Assembly: GCF_001425085.1 (NCBI RefSeq) | Contig: NZ_LMDN01000001.1 | Location: forward strand, 208,364 to 272,363 | Origin: Leifsonia sp. Root4 | GTDB taxonomy: Bacteria; Actinomycetota; Actinomycetes; Actinomycetales; Microbacteriaceae | Direction: 5' to 3' | Length of the DNA stretch: 64,000 bases | Part shown: piece after piece, positions 17,136 through 24,715 of the stretch | Layout: the number at the start of each line of letters is the position of its first letter | Numbering within the stretch: position 1 is the first letter of the stretch | Made by a program: the position numbers and the translations under genes | The notes under the pieces: generated by a model | What the model saw: the letters and a program-made list of their open reading frames with translations, nothing else | Database searches by the model: none | What the model was told of the DNA's origin: nothing

Positions 17136-18068
17136 ATGACCAGTCTGCGATTGAGCGCCACACATGGCGACGCGACAAGCGCGAGCGGCTCTGTGCCGAC
17201 CATCGAGTTGTTACCCGTTCTCGAGGGCGATGTCATCTTCACCCTCACCTCTGATGGCGCGCTGTCGGCGGCGCAGCTCACACACCCGGATGACACGACC
17301 ACACCGCTCGTGGTCGAAGCGAGCAACAAGCTCACGGCAACGGCCACCGTGACGATCAGCGCCAGTACTCGTGGAACATACAGCGCCGCTGGTACGCCAG
17401 AGGGCGGCGCGGAAACCGCCGCCGAGAACGTCGTGGAGATCACCGAGCCAGAGGCGGAGGGTGCTGAAGGCACCGAGGCCGCCGATGGCGAGGGGGTTTC
17501 AGAGACGAGCATCGGCGAGTTCGACTGGGTGTTCACCTACCTCTCGCTCGTCGTCGTTGTGGCCGCAGCAGCGGCCATCGCGTGGATCACTGCCACGATC
17601 ATCGGGACGATCACACTTCCGGCCGAGGACGCGACGACCTCGATCGATGATCCTGCCAACGGCACCTTTGCCGTGCGAATCGCGGCGATGATCTCGCTCA
17701 TCGCCGCGGCCGCGGGCATCTGCCTTTCGCTGTTCGGTGCGTGGCAGGCCGCACTCGAGACACGCGGCCGGCTGCGAGTGATCCTCCCGCCGGTCGAACT
17801 CGACGACGGCACGAGAGGAGTCTCGGAGGAGCAGCTGAAGGGAGTCGCCGAGGTCATCGACAAGCTACGGCGCGTCCGCGGCTCCATCGTTGTGGTCATC
17901 GTCGGCGCCGCAATCACCGGCGCGGGGCTGTGGGTTGCGGCGAGCACGGCGGCTGACAGCACACCGAAGACGCCGGCCGCCACCAGCACTCCGACGCCGT
18001 CCGCTCCCCCGCCCTCGGTCGGAGCGACGACACCGCCGCCGGCCACACCCTCTGCGACGCCGCGATGA
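17136..18068 (+). CDS. Three-span membrane protein, partner of the caspase-like protease
   Basis: 310 residues. Residues 1-125 form a beta-rich then acidic, low-complexity domain (EAEGAEGTEAADGEG). Spans lie at about 132-155, 185-207 and 257-277, separated by cytoplasmic-looking segments. The tail is Pro/Thr/Ser-rich. I recognise no family. GGGAG lies 7 bases before the ATG. Its stop overlaps the start of the caspase-like gene by 4 bases (ATGA), so the two are very probably made together. A membrane anchor, sensor or pore for the protease is a reasonable guess. Confidence 0.75.
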   Translation: MTSLRLSATHGDATSASGSVPTIELLPVLEGDVIFTLTSDGALSAAQLTHPDDTTTPLVVEASNKLTATATVTISASTRGTYSAAGTPEGGAETAAENVVEITEPEAEGAEGTEAADGEGVSETSIGEFDWVFTYLSLVVVVAAAAAIAWITATIIGTITLPAEDATTSIDDPANGTFAVRIAAMISLIAAAAGICLSLFGAWQAALETRGRLRVILPPVELDDGTRGVSEEQLKGVAEVIDKLRRVRGSIVVVIVGAAITGAGLWVAASTAADSTPKTPAATSTPTPSAPPPSVGATTPPPATPSATPR

Positions 18069-18856
18069 CGGCCGGAAGGCCCGTGACTCGGCTGCTTGTA
18101 GCCCTGATCGGGGTGAGCAGACCGGCCGCGGTCGAGTACGACGGAAAGCGCTTCCGCTTCAAGACCCTCCGTGGCGTGGATGGCGACATCGCGTGGTTCG
18201 AATCGTTCTTCCGATCCATTGTCCAGCCGCCTCAGCTGCTCGTACTGCTTCGGCCGCACGAGCCACGCGAGACCGGCGCCGAGGACATCAAGGCGATGCT
18301 GCAGCAGCTCGTCGACGAGGCGAGAAGCGGCGATCTGATTGTGGTCGTGCTGTCCGGGCACGGATTCCAGGTGAGAGACGCCAACGGCGACGAAGTCACA
18401 GACCGCCTCGACGAGGCGTTCGCAAGCTCACAGGGAATCGTCGTGGACGACTTCTTCGCCACGCTGTGGGCCAAGCAGTTGGCCGGGGTCTCCGCGGTCG
18501 TCATCGTGGATACCTGCAATGCCGACTCGCTCGGCATCATGGGTTTCAGCACCCGCCCACTCGACGAGGTGATTGATAGCGGGATTCCGCGACTGTCAAT
18601 ATCGGCCTCGGAGCAGTGGGAGAAAGCCTCTGAGCAGAAGTCGGCCGGGAAAGTGCGAGGCGTCCTGTCTCTGGCATTTGAGGACGCGTGGACGCTGGTA
18701 CCCGGTGCCCGCGATTCCTACCGGAGCCTGTTCGCCGCCACCGCCGAGCTTGTCGGAGCCCGGTCCAGCCAGCAAGCCCGGATGCGCTACTACGGGCCAC
18801 GGGAGCAGGCTCAGATGATCGACGCCCCACCATTTGGAGCCCAGCCTCAGAAGTGA
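18065..18856 (+). CDS. Caspase-like (peptidase C14/metacaspase) protease
   Basis: 263 residues. It starts RLLVALIGVS, then LRGVDGDIAWFESFF as in the caspase fold. The catalytic histidine is His99 in IVVVLSGHGF and the nucleophile Cys151 in AVVIVDTCNAD. Both members of the dyad are present, so the enzyme should be active, usually cutting after Arg, Lys or Asp in this clan. There is no signal peptide, so it acts in the cytoplasm unless held by the upstream membrane protein. It lies 41 bases from the terminator of tRNA-Lys, an integration hotspot, which fits an accessory regulated-death or defence role. That role is inference. Confidence 0.82.
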   Translation: MTAGRPVTRLLVALIGVSRPAAVEYDGKRFRFKTLRGVDGDIAWFESFFRSIVQPPQLLVLLRPHEPRETGAEDIKAMLQQLVDEARSGDLIVVVLSGHGFQVRDANGDEVTDRLDEAFASSQGIVVDDFFATLWAKQLAGVSAVVIVDTCNADSLGIMGFSTRPLDEVIDSGIPRLSISASEQWEKASEQKSAGKVRGVLSLAFEDAWTLVPGARDSYRSLFAATAELVGARSSQQARMRYYGPREQAQMIDAPPFGAQPQK

Positions 18857-18893
18857 CTCAGATCTCAGGGTTCCGCGAGCGCAGGCGGCAAAC

Positions 18894-18925
18894 AAAAAGC
18901 CCCGGCCTCTTGCGAGACCGGGGCT
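18894..18925 (-). terminator. Original terminator of tRNA-Lys, now 41 kb from its gene
   Basis: AGCCCCGG and its complement form a stem that the reverse strand leaves through a run of five T. It directly abuts attL. Before integration it would have stood just downstream of the tRNA-Lys(CTT) gene, which is now at 59,962-60,034. The prophage has separated the two. Confidence 0.75.
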
Positions 18926-18929
18926 GTTG

Positions 18930-18977
18930 GTGCACCCCCCCGGACTTGAACCGGGAACCCACTGATTAAGAGTCAGT
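18930..18977. repeat. attL core, 48-bp direct repeat
   Basis: It is identical to 59,961-60,008 and holds the 3' half of tRNA-Lys from the anticodon stem to the discriminator base. Here the sequence to its right is phage DNA and does not complete a tRNA. Confidence 0.93.
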
Positions 18978-19051
18978 GGGTTGTGCCATTTGGAACCACT
19001 GTTTCCGCGTATTTACAGGGATCTAGCGCCACTTTTGGTGCCATAATCATG

Positions 19052-19064
19052 CATTTGGTTCCAT
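19052..19064. promoter_or_regulatory. Operator-like half site near attL
   Basis: CATTTGGTTCCAT here is identical to 21,307-21,319 at the immunity operator. Related sequences lie at 18,986-18,997 (CCATTTGGAACC) and 19,035-19,043 (TTGGTGCCA). The cluster is upstream of the integrase, so the repressor may also control integration genes. Confidence 0.4.
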
Positions 19065-19068
19065 TCGG

Positions 19069-19089
19069 GTTGCTGTGAGGGTTGCTATA
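19069..19089. repeat. 21-bp repeat near attL, candidate integrase arm site
   Basis: It is identical to 59,901-59,921. Inside it GTTGCT occurs twice, 12 bases apart. One copy lies about 90 bases inside attL and the other about 40 bases inside attR, in the same orientation, as expected for arm-type binding sites of a tyrosine integrase. Confidence 0.6.
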
Positions 19090-19142
19090 GGCCTAGAGTG
19101 TTGACGTGCGCAGAAATGGCGCACATCGTTCCAAATAGAACA

Positions 19143-19173
19143 AGGGCCGCAGATGGTTCAGATCTGCAGCCCT
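19143..19173. other. Hairpin in the integrase leader
   Basis: AGGGC-GCAGAT and ATCTGC-GCCCT pair with one mismatch around a 7-base loop. It may limit read-through into int or be an RNA leader element. Confidence 0.35.
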
Positions 19174-19206
19174 CAGCCACAACCAACCACAGATAGGAAG
19201 TGACTC

Positions 19207-19308
19207 GTGATGAAGCGTACCTGCCTTGTCCACAGAAGATCGCAGCACACCGGCGTACTCAGTGACGGCGCGTGGACGGCGCACGGCAGAAGAACTCGGG
19301 GGCAATAG
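19207..19308 (+). CDS. Possible leader peptide upstream of int
   Basis: A 33-codon frame starting GTG-ATG with AGGAAG in front ends 23 bases before the integrase start. It is basic (many Arg, Thr and His). I recognise no family, and it could be chance. Confidence 0.25.
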   Translation: MMKRTCLVHRRSQHTGVLSDGAWTAHGRRTRGQ

Positions 19309-19331
19309 TGCTCCCCCATACCGGGAGAGAT

Positions 19332-20597
19332 ATGACAGACGAAGCAATCAAGAAGCGCGCCAACGGCGAAGGCTCCGTGTTCTACCGGAAGTCAGACGAC
19401 CGTTGGTGCGCTTCCTTAACCGTGGTGCGCCCGGACGGAACAACCCACCGGCCCACGAAGACCGCCAAGACCGAGCACGGCGCGCGGATCAAGCTCAAGG
19501 AAATGAAGCGCGCTGTCGCGAAGGACGGCGACATCTACACGAGCCGCCTGACCGTAGCCGCTTGGATGATGAAGTGGTTCGAGACCGATGTAGTGAAGGA
19601 GCTGCGCCCGAAAACAGCGGCCTCCTACAAGACGAACATCACGCAGTACATCATCCCCGCGATCGGGACGCGCCTGCTGGCGATACTCACGCCCGACGAC
19701 GTTCGCAAGGTGGCAACCTACGTTGAAGCCAAAGGCCTGTCGTCACGCACGAGCGCATCGGCGTACCAGACGCTTTCACTGGGGCTCGAGGCTGCACGCA
19801 AGGAAGGCAAGGCGCCCCGCAATACTGCGGATCTCGTCAAGCGCCCCCGGACCAAGAAAGCCAAGCTCGCGCTACTCACCGCGGATGATGCAATCAAGAT
19901 CCTCTACACCGTCGCCGGCGATCGGCTGGGTTCACGATGGGCTGCAGCGCTGCTCACGGGTGCCCGCCAGGGGGAACTACTCGGCCTCGAGCTCGACCGC
20001 GTAGGCGACTCGCTCGACCTGTCGTGGCAGTTGCAGCGCATCACATGGGAGCACGGCTGCGAAGGTGCCTGCGACAAGAAGCAAGGGGCGGCATGCCCGA
20101 AGCGGAAGATCACCATTCCTGAGGACCACGAAGTTCGGCACCTTGAGGGCGGGCTGTGGCTGTCTCGCCCGAAGTCGTCAAAGAGCTGGCGCATCATCCC
20201 GCTCGTTGAGCCACTGCGAACGATCATCGAGCGCCGCGTGGAGGTGGCACGCAACGAGCCCAACCCTCACGGCTTACTGTGGACTTCGGAGCCTGACCGG
20301 ATCGCTGGCGGCGGATACAAGGATCTCGACGGCCGTCCCCTCGACCCTTCCCGCGACAACAAGGCATGGCACGCTGTGCTCGACCGGGCCGGCTTGCATG
20401 ATGCTCGCCTGCACGATGCACGGCACACCGCTGTAGACCTGCTCTACGACGCGGGGGTTCCGGAAGTGCTCATCCAGGACATCGTTGGGCAGTCGGTTCT
20501 GTCGGTCACGCGCGGCTACAAGTCGAAGGGGAATCACGCTCAACTCAGCGCGGCACTCACAAGCATGTCTGCGCTGGTAAACCCGTTATCTGATTAA
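19332..20597 (+). CDS. int: Tyrosine site-specific integrase
   Basis: 421 residues. An AP2-like arm-binding N-terminus (EGSVFYRKSDDRWCASLTV) is followed by a core-binding SAM-like domain (about 72-160) and the catalytic domain. Catalytic residues: Arg212 (LTGARQGELLGLE), Lys284 (KSSKSWR), the HxxR box His361-Arg364 (LHDARHT) and Tyr396 (SVTRGYK). A short Cys insertion (Cys243, Cys247, Cys255) lies in the catalytic domain. GGGAGAGA lies just before the ATG at 19,332. Adjacent to attL, it should recombine attP with tRNA-Lys. Confidence 0.93.
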   Translation: MTDEAIKKRANGEGSVFYRKSDDRWCASLTVVRPDGTTHRPTKTAKTEHGARIKLKEMKRAVAKDGDIYTSRLTVAAWMMKWFETDVVKELRPKTAASYKTNITQYIIPAIGTRLLAILTPDDVRKVATYVEAKGLSSRTSASAYQTLSLGLEAARKEGKAPRNTADLVKRPRTKKAKLALLTADDAIKILYTVAGDRLGSRWAAALLTGARQGELLGLELDRVGDSLDLSWQLQRITWEHGCEGACDKKQGAACPKRKITIPEDHEVRHLEGGLWLSRPKSSKSWRIIPLVEPLRTIIERRVEVARNEPNPHGLLWTSEPDRIAGGGYKDLDGRPLDPSRDNKAWHAVLDRAGLHDARLHDARHTAVDLLYDAGVPEVLIQDIVGQSVLSVTRGYKSKGNHAQLSAALTSMSALVNPLSD

Positions 20598-20616
20598 CAC
20601 CCCCAGTGCGGGGGTC

Positions 20617-20666
20617 AAAGGCCCTCTGATTGGTCCTCATTAATGAGGACTGCTCAGGGGGCCTTT
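20617..20666 (+). terminator. Branched terminator after int
   Basis: The outer stem is AAAGGCCCTCTGA with TCAGGGGGCCTTT (12 of 13 pairs). Nested inside is a perfect 18-bp palindrome, GTCCTCATTAATGAGGAC, at 20,633-20,650. It lies 20 bases after the integrase stop. Confidence 0.7.
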
Positions 20667-20794
20667 CCGCATGCCCCTGCAGTTTTGCAAATTTCATCGA
20701 ACACACGTTCGAAACTTCCATGTCGGAGGGTCGCTCTAACCTGTATCAGAAGGAGCACGCGGTAGTGCTCGCAAGACACAGGGGTACACCCAAC

Positions 20795-20965
20795 ATGGGG
20801 ATCGCATACACAATCGAGAAGGCGTCCGAAGCAACATCACTGACCGAGCATGCAATTCGGCTCGCCATCAAAGAAGGGCGCCTCGAGGTGCGTGTGCTCG
20901 ACGGCCAGAAGCTGTTACTCAGAACCGACATTCAGACGTGGCTCGAGACGCTCCCCCGTGCCTAA
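20795..20965 (+). CDS. Small helix-turn-helix protein, excisionase-like
   Basis: 56 residues: AYTIEKASEATSLTEHAIRLAIKEGRLEVRVLDGQKLLLRTDIQTWLETL read as a MerR/excisionase-type winged helix. Such proteins bend att DNA to direct excision. It lies next to int and overlaps the stop of the convergent repressor by 4 bases. Confidence 0.65.
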   Translation: MGIAYTIEKASEATSLTEHAIRLAIKEGRLEVRVLDGQKLLLRTDIQTWLETLPRA

Positions 20966-21309
20966 CGTCGAACGGCAGTCTCCGTGGTCCATTCGTCAGA
21001 GGTGTGCCGGAATGATGTGGCCTTGTCGGCGTTCACCACCACATCTCGGAAGCTGAGGCCCAGGGCCCAGCAAATCTCGTCCAGCTGCTCAAGCTCAATC
21101 TGCTTGTTGCCGGCGAGAATCTTGGACAACTGACCGCGAGATACGTCCAGAACTTCAGCCAACTGCTGGTGAGACAGCCCCTCGCGGGCGACTTTCTCGC
21201 GCAGAACAGCCGCGACCTCTTTCACGAAGGGGCCCGGTGTCTTACTGGCAGCGCCTGGCATTCCATCATTTTCGCACATTTTGGACCCATTCCGGAAAAA
21301 CTTGCCCAT
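20962..21309 (-). CDS. XRE-family repressor, probable immunity repressor
   Basis: 115 residues with a helix-turn-helix (LSHQQLAEVLDVSRGQLSKIL) followed by LEQLDEICWALGLSFRDVV. The upstream-most ATG is used; ATGs at codons 11 and 17 are possible. It diverges from a Cro-like gene across a 35-bp perfect inverted repeat, the normal layout of a phage genetic switch. Confidence 0.8.
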   Translation of the reverse strand: MGKFFRNGSKMCENDGMPGAASKTPGPFVKEVAAVLREKVAREGLSHQQLAEVLDVSRGQLSKILAGNKQIELEQLDEICWALGLSFRDVVVNADKATSFRHTSDEWTTETAVRR

Positions 21310-21311
21310 TT

Positions 21312-21346
21312 GGTTCCATATGGCGCTAGACTCGCCATATGGAACC
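21312..21346. promoter_or_regulatory. Operator of the lysogeny switch, 14-bp perfect arms
   Basis: GGTTCCATATGGCG and its exact complement are separated by 7 bases between the divergent repressor and Cro-like genes. The right arm contains the start codon of the Cro-like gene, so a bound protein would block its transcription or translation. CATTTGGTTCCAT overlaps the left arm and recurs near attL. Confidence 0.75.
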
Positions 21347-21566
21347 GAAGCTAAGAAGATCGCGGATCGCCGAAGAGGTGTCAGCAGAGATCGCCCGCCA
21401 GCGAATTTCCAAGCGAGAGCTTGCGAAAGCGGCAGGCATCTCCCCTGACTCTCTTCGGGCGCGGCTAAAGGGCCACCGCCCGTTCTACGTGGACGAGCTG
21501 GTGGCCCTTTGCCATGCGCTTGGCGTTCCTGTGTCCGTGATGCTCGACAAGGCAGGAATCAAGTAA
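21339..21566 (+). CDS. Cro-like helix-turn-helix protein
   Basis: 75 residues: IARQRISKRELAKAAGISPD followed by SLRARLKGHRPFYVDELVAL gives a clear XRE-type fold. The ATG lies in the operator arm with no room for a ribosome-binding site, so a leaderless mRNA is likely. It opens the rightward early operon; its stop overlaps the next start (TAATG). Confidence 0.75.
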   Translation: MEPKLRRSRIAEEVSAEIARQRISKRELAKAAGISPDSLRARLKGHRPFYVDELVALCHALGVPVSVMLDKAGIK

Positions 21567-21769
21567 TGGCAGCTCCAAAACAACTCAGACAGCCCCTCGC
21601 CTACTCAGTAACAGGCGCGGCCGAAGCAATTGGCATCTCGCCGTCGAAGCTCGAAGAAGTCATCAAGCGGTGTGACATCTCCGTGAAATGGATCGACGGC
21701 AAGCGGGTCATCGAAGCCTCCGAGCTTCTGGCCTACCTCGATGCTCTCCCGATTGAGAGAGCATCATGA
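21566..21769 (+). CDS. Small DNA-binding (excisionase/MerR-like) protein
   Basis: 67 residues. AYSVTGAAEAIGISPSKLEEVIKRCDISVKWIDGKRVIEASELLAYLDAL is a winged-helix pattern close to phage excisionase families. It is coupled to its neighbours by TAATG and ATGA overlaps. It may be the true excisionase or a second early regulator. Confidence 0.65.
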   Translation: MAAPKQLRQPLAYSVTGAAEAIGISPSKLEEVIKRCDISVKWIDGKRVIEASELLAYLDALPIERAS

Positions 21770-22152
21770 CCGCGCTCACCGAGCAGGACGCGCGCCCCTA
21801 TGTCGCCAAGCGCCTAGTCGAGGACTTCGCCGCTATCGCGCTCGAACGGCACCGTCAGGAACGGCAGGCTCAGGAGCCCGGCCTCCCGCGCTTTGGCGAG
21901 GATCACGTCGAGCAGCGCCTCATCGATCTTCAGGTGCGGTGCGTTCTCGTAAATGAAGACGATGCCATCGCTCGGGAACGAGATAACACTCCCGCCCATG
22001 AGGGTGTGGACGCGGATGGAAAGCCCCTCGGTGCCAAGCATCGTCAACGCCATGTCGAGATGAAACAGCGACTCGTCGTCAACCTCGAGCTCGAACTTGG
22101 CCCCGTGCAGAAGTTTTCCCATGGTGCGAGCGTATCGGAGGCCCGGCCATGA
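21766..22152 (+). CDS. Possible early gene, overlapped by an antisense frame
   Basis: A 128-codon frame joined by ATGA overlaps to the genes on both sides, as expected for a real member of the operon. Only the first 35 codons look protein-like (YVAKRLVEDFAAIALERHRQ). The rest has poor composition, and the antisense frame 21,814-22,122 looks better there. One of the two is a by-product, or the start of this frame is real and the rest has drifted. Confidence 0.4.
   Translation: MTALTEQDARPYVAKRLVEDFAAIALERHRQERQAQEPGLPRFGEDHVEQRLIDLQVRCVLVNEDDAIARERDNTPAHEGVDADGKPLGAKHRQRHVEMKQRLVVNLELELGPVQKFSHGASVSEARP
21814..22122 (-). CDS. Hypothetical protein on the reverse strand
   Basis: 102 residues with good alternating structure (ELEVDDESLFHLDMALTMLG, GIVFIYENAPHLKIDEALLD) and high GC at third codon positions. 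A TACGCT box lies 6 bases before the ATG, suggesting a leaderless lysogen-expressed transcript inside the rightward operon. I recognise no family. Confidence 0.55.
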   Translation of the reverse strand: MGKLLHGAKFELEVDDESLFHLDMALTMLGTEGLSIRVHTLMGGSVISFPSDGIVFIYENAPHLKIDEALLDVILAKAREAGLLSLPFLTVPFERDSGEVLD

Positions 22153-22862
22153 CCGCCCTCGACATCTTCACGTACTCCGGCCAGCAGGTTCGGACAGTCA
22201 TCGTTGACGGTGAGCCGTGGTTCGTTGCGAAGGATGCTTGCGATGTCGTCGGCATCAGCAAGTACCGCGACGCCGTTGCGCAGCTGGACCCCGACGAAAG
22301 GGCGTCCGTGGCCGTGGACACCCTTGGCGGCCTGCAGATGATGGCCGCTGTGAATGAGCCGGGGCTGTTCGCGCTGATGCTCATCAGCCGTTCACCGGTC
22401 GTGCGTGACTTCCAGCGCTGGGTGCGGCACGAAGTTCTGCCGGCGATCAACCGCACGGGCCAGTTTGGTTCCGCCCTCCCGACTGATTTCGCGGAGGCTC
22501 TTGAGCTCGCGGCGGCTGAGGTTCGCCAGCGTGTTGCGCTCGAGGCGCAGATCGCGATCGACGCCCCGAAGGTGGAGGCGTACGAAACCCTCATGGACGC
22601 GGACGGCGCCTATTCAATGGATGCGGCGGCGAAGATCCTCGGTATCGGCCGCACGACTCTCTTCAACCGTCTGCGTGCTGAGGGCATCATCCAGGCGGGT
22701 CAGCGCACCCCGTATCAGCGTTACGCGCATCACTTCAATGTGACGGCGCACACGTACACGGACAGCGAGGAGATCCCGCACACGTCGTTCACGTCGAAGG
22801 TTCGCCCGTCCGGGTTGGACTTCATCGCGAAGAAGCTCGGACTTGTGGCGGTGGGGTCATGA
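22149..22862 (+). CDS. Phage antirepressor (BRO-N plus KilAC domains)
   Basis: 237 residues. The BRO-N domain (about 5-105) shows WFVAKDACDVVGISKYRDAV, LISRSPVVRDFQRWVRHEVLP. The C-terminal KilAC/ANT helix-turn-helix (about 115-230) reads YSMDAAAKILGIGRTTLFNRLR. Such proteins inactivate or bypass repressors and favour induction. It is coupled by ATGA overlap. Confidence 0.88.
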   Translation: MTALDIFTYSGQQVRTVIVDGEPWFVAKDACDVVGISKYRDAVAQLDPDERASVAVDTLGGLQMMAAVNEPGLFALMLISRSPVVRDFQRWVRHEVLPAINRTGQFGSALPTDFAEALELAAAEVRQRVALEAQIAIDAPKVEAYETLMDADGAYSMDAAAKILGIGRTTLFNRLRAEGIIQAGQRTPYQRYAHHFNVTAHTYTDSEEIPHTSFTSKVRPSGLDFIAKKLGLVAVGS

Positions 22863-23167
22863 ACGCCGCGGAGTGCGAGTGCGCCAAGTGCGGCAACCGC
22901 GCGAAACTCGCCCACATCGCGGCCGAGAAGGCTGCGGGTCGCGCGATCCCGTTCTGGCGGTTCTTCATCGCCTACCTGATGGTCTTCGTCGCTTACCTCG
23001 GCGGTCGCTTAGTCCAGATGGGACACGAAGCGGTCGTCGCGGCTGGACTCGACACCGGCACATGGTCTGCGTTCTGGTGGATCGCCCTCGCCGCCGTCGT
23101 GGTCCCGGCGTGGGCGTGCTTCCTACTGCTGATCAAGAACGTTCGCACGCCGGGGTGGATGTCATGA
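22859..23167 (+). CDS. Small two-span membrane protein with a CxC/CxxC N-terminus
   Basis: 102 residues. It begins ECECAKCGNRAK, a possible zinc site, then two spans (about 30-52 and 70-92). It overlaps both neighbours by 4 bases. Unknown. Confidence 0.6.
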   Translation: MNAAECECAKCGNRAKLAHIAAEKAAGRAIPFWRFFIAYLMVFVAYLGGRLVQMGHEAVVAAGLDTGTWSAFWWIALAAVVVPAWACFLLLIKNVRTPGWMS

Positions 23168-23250
23168 CTCGGGTTGAGCGCATCATCCTGGCCGCAATCA
23201 TCGCTGGCCTCGTAGGGAACTTCATGTACTGGCTCGCCACCACCGACTAA
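23164..23250 (+). CDS. Single-span micropeptide
   Basis: 28 residues, almost all one membrane helix (RIILAAIIAGLVGNFMYWLA). ATGA overlap with the previous gene supports translation. Confidence 0.5.
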   Translation: MTRVERIILAAIIAGLVGNFMYWLATTD

Positions 23251-23394
23251 CCACCCCCATTTTCTTGCCCGCTTGCACAGGGGCTCTGGCGACGCCTTTG
23301 CCAAAAACAGGGTGTCGCACCTGCTCCACCTAGCTCCTCTGAACAGCTCGCAAGGCCAACGGGGGACGCGTCAGTTTCTTGACAACTCCACAGC

Positions 23395-23520
23395 GTGAAT
23401 CATCACCCCACAAGTTTCGACTGGTGGCCGTCCGGAATATGGGGGCGGCTGCTCGGGGTGGAAGGCCGGTTCGTTCTTATGGAGCGCCGTAAGTGGGTAG
23501 AAGTCGTGCCCCAACGCTGA
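23395..23520 (+). CDS. Possible 41-residue protein
   Basis: A GTG-initiated frame rich in Trp and charged residues (FDWWPSGIWGRLLGVEGRFV). TTGACA lies at 23,379-23,384 upstream. No clear ribosome-binding site or family. The rest of 23,251-23,572 shows nothing else I can support. Confidence 0.3.
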   Translation: MNHHPTSFDWWPSGIWGRLLGVEGRFVLMERRKWVEVVPQR

Positions 23521-23572
23521 CGGGACGAGACAGGCCAAGCAAGAAGACAACCCAAACAACAGAGAGAAGCAC

Positions 23573-23749
23573 ATGGAAATCGACTGGAACGCAATCATCT
23601 GGTTCGTCATCTGGGCAGCCGTCACCATCGCCGGGTTCTGGCTCATCGCCTACATCGCAATCGCGACGTTCGCTGCGAGGCAGTTCAAGAAGATGTCGAA
23701 CGACATGGACGAATGGCCGCGCACGCCGTCGTCGCGATTCCGCCGCTAG
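23573..23749 (+). CDS. Small single-span membrane protein
   Basis: 58 residues: one long N-terminal span (about 7-36) and a basic tail (MSNDMDEWPRTPSSRFRR). AGAGAGAAG lies just before the ATG. Unknown. Confidence 0.55.
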   Translation: MEIDWNAIIWFVIWAAVTIAGFWLIAYIAIATFAARQFKKMSNDMDEWPRTPSSRFRR

Positions 23750-23773
23750 CCGTCAACCGAGAGAAGGAAACAC

Positions 23774-24064
23774 ATGGCACACGACATTGAGAACGCACAG
23801 GAACGACTCGCCAACCTGCGCGACAAGAAGGAAGAGCGGGAGCACAAGGAAGCGGTAGAGCGCGCCGGGTTCGACAACGCCGGCGACTACGAAGCATGGC
23901 GCGTTCTGGAAGACCTGCGCGCGCTGACCCTTTCGGAGAGACGTGCGGCTGAGATCGCTGCGGAACCGAAGAAGGCAAACGGCGGCATCGTCGTCGGCTG
24001 GGCCGCGCCTCGAGTTGCACACAGCGACTGCACGCTCCCGCAGCGCTTCCTCGCCGGCCTGTAG
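23774..24064 (+). CDS. Hypothetical early protein, coiled-coil N-terminus
   Basis: 96 residues. A helical, charged first half (ENAQERLANLRDKKEEREHK) is followed by a less structured end. GAAGGAAAC lies before the ATG. Unknown. Confidence 0.55.
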   Translation: MAHDIENAQERLANLRDKKEEREHKEAVERAGFDNAGDYEAWRVLEDLRALTLSERRAAEIAAEPKKANGGIVVGWAAPRVAHSDCTLPQRFLAGL

Positions 24065-24176
24065 GTCAGCCCCATCGGCGCCGAGCCTGCGATCGGTTGT
24101 CCCGGCGTAGAACCGGGCGGCGTCACTAACCCCCACCTACCCGCCACTCGTGTGGCTGATTTCGAAGGAGAAAGAC

Positions 24177-24584
24177 ATGATCACCGTTCCAGAATTCACA
24201 CCCACTCAGCTCGTCGCCAAAGAGGCCGACTGGTACATGGAGACACCCACCTACTCCGAGATTGTCGGCACGTTCGGTGAGGTTCTCGTCTCGGAGAACT
24301 ACGGCAGCTACCAGGGCGACTCGCTCTTCCTGATCCGCCGGCCAGAAGGTATCGGCATCCTCACTTTCGGCTGGGGGTCATGCAGCGGGTGCGACTCGCT
24401 TGAGGCGGTCCAGAATCAGTCCGACCTCGACCGGCTGCAGAGCGATCTCAAGAGCAACATCAAGTGGTTCGCCTCGGTTGCGGATGCGATCGCTTACCTC
24501 GATGGTGGCGGCCTCACGGATTCGTACCTCGATGACGACCTCGTTGCGAGCTTCAAGGCGGCCGTTGCGATGGTGGCCCTGTGA
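24177..24584 (+). CDS. Hypothetical early phage protein
   Basis: 135 residues, acidic, soluble, with a central GWGSCSGCDSLEA segment. GAAGGAGAAAG lies just before the ATG at 24,177. The protein is well composed and likely real; I recognise no family. Confidence 0.65.
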   Translation: MITVPEFTPTQLVAKEADWYMETPTYSEIVGTFGEVLVSENYGSYQGDSLFLIRRPEGIGILTFGWGSCSGCDSLEAVQNQSDLDRLQSDLKSNIKWFASVADAIAYLDGGGLTDSYLDDDLVASFKAAVAMVAL

Positions 24585-24715
24585 CCGCCCGCCACCGTTC
24601 GACGTTCACTGCCCCGAACCCGTGGCGTCCGATCACGGTCGCGGTTCTGATCACCGCAGTATTCACGATCCTCCTGTTCGGGTACTTGCTGCTGAACATG
24701 AAAGTTGGTGCCTGA
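24581..24715 (+). CDS. Single-span micropeptide
   Basis: 44 residues with one span (VAVLITAVFTILLFGYLLL). The GTG start overlaps the previous stop (GTGA) and its stop overlaps the next ATG (TGATG). Confidence 0.55.
   Translation: MTARHRSTFTAPNPWRPITVAVLITAVFTILLFGYLLLNMKVGA

Noticed and set aside
16794-17178. Reverse-strand frames over the leader of the caspase unit
   Set aside because: They have poor composition and no start site; the forward DUF2795-like frame fits better.
23371-23646. Reverse-strand frame of 91 codons
   Set aside because: It covers the start of a forward gene and has no protein-like pattern or start signal.
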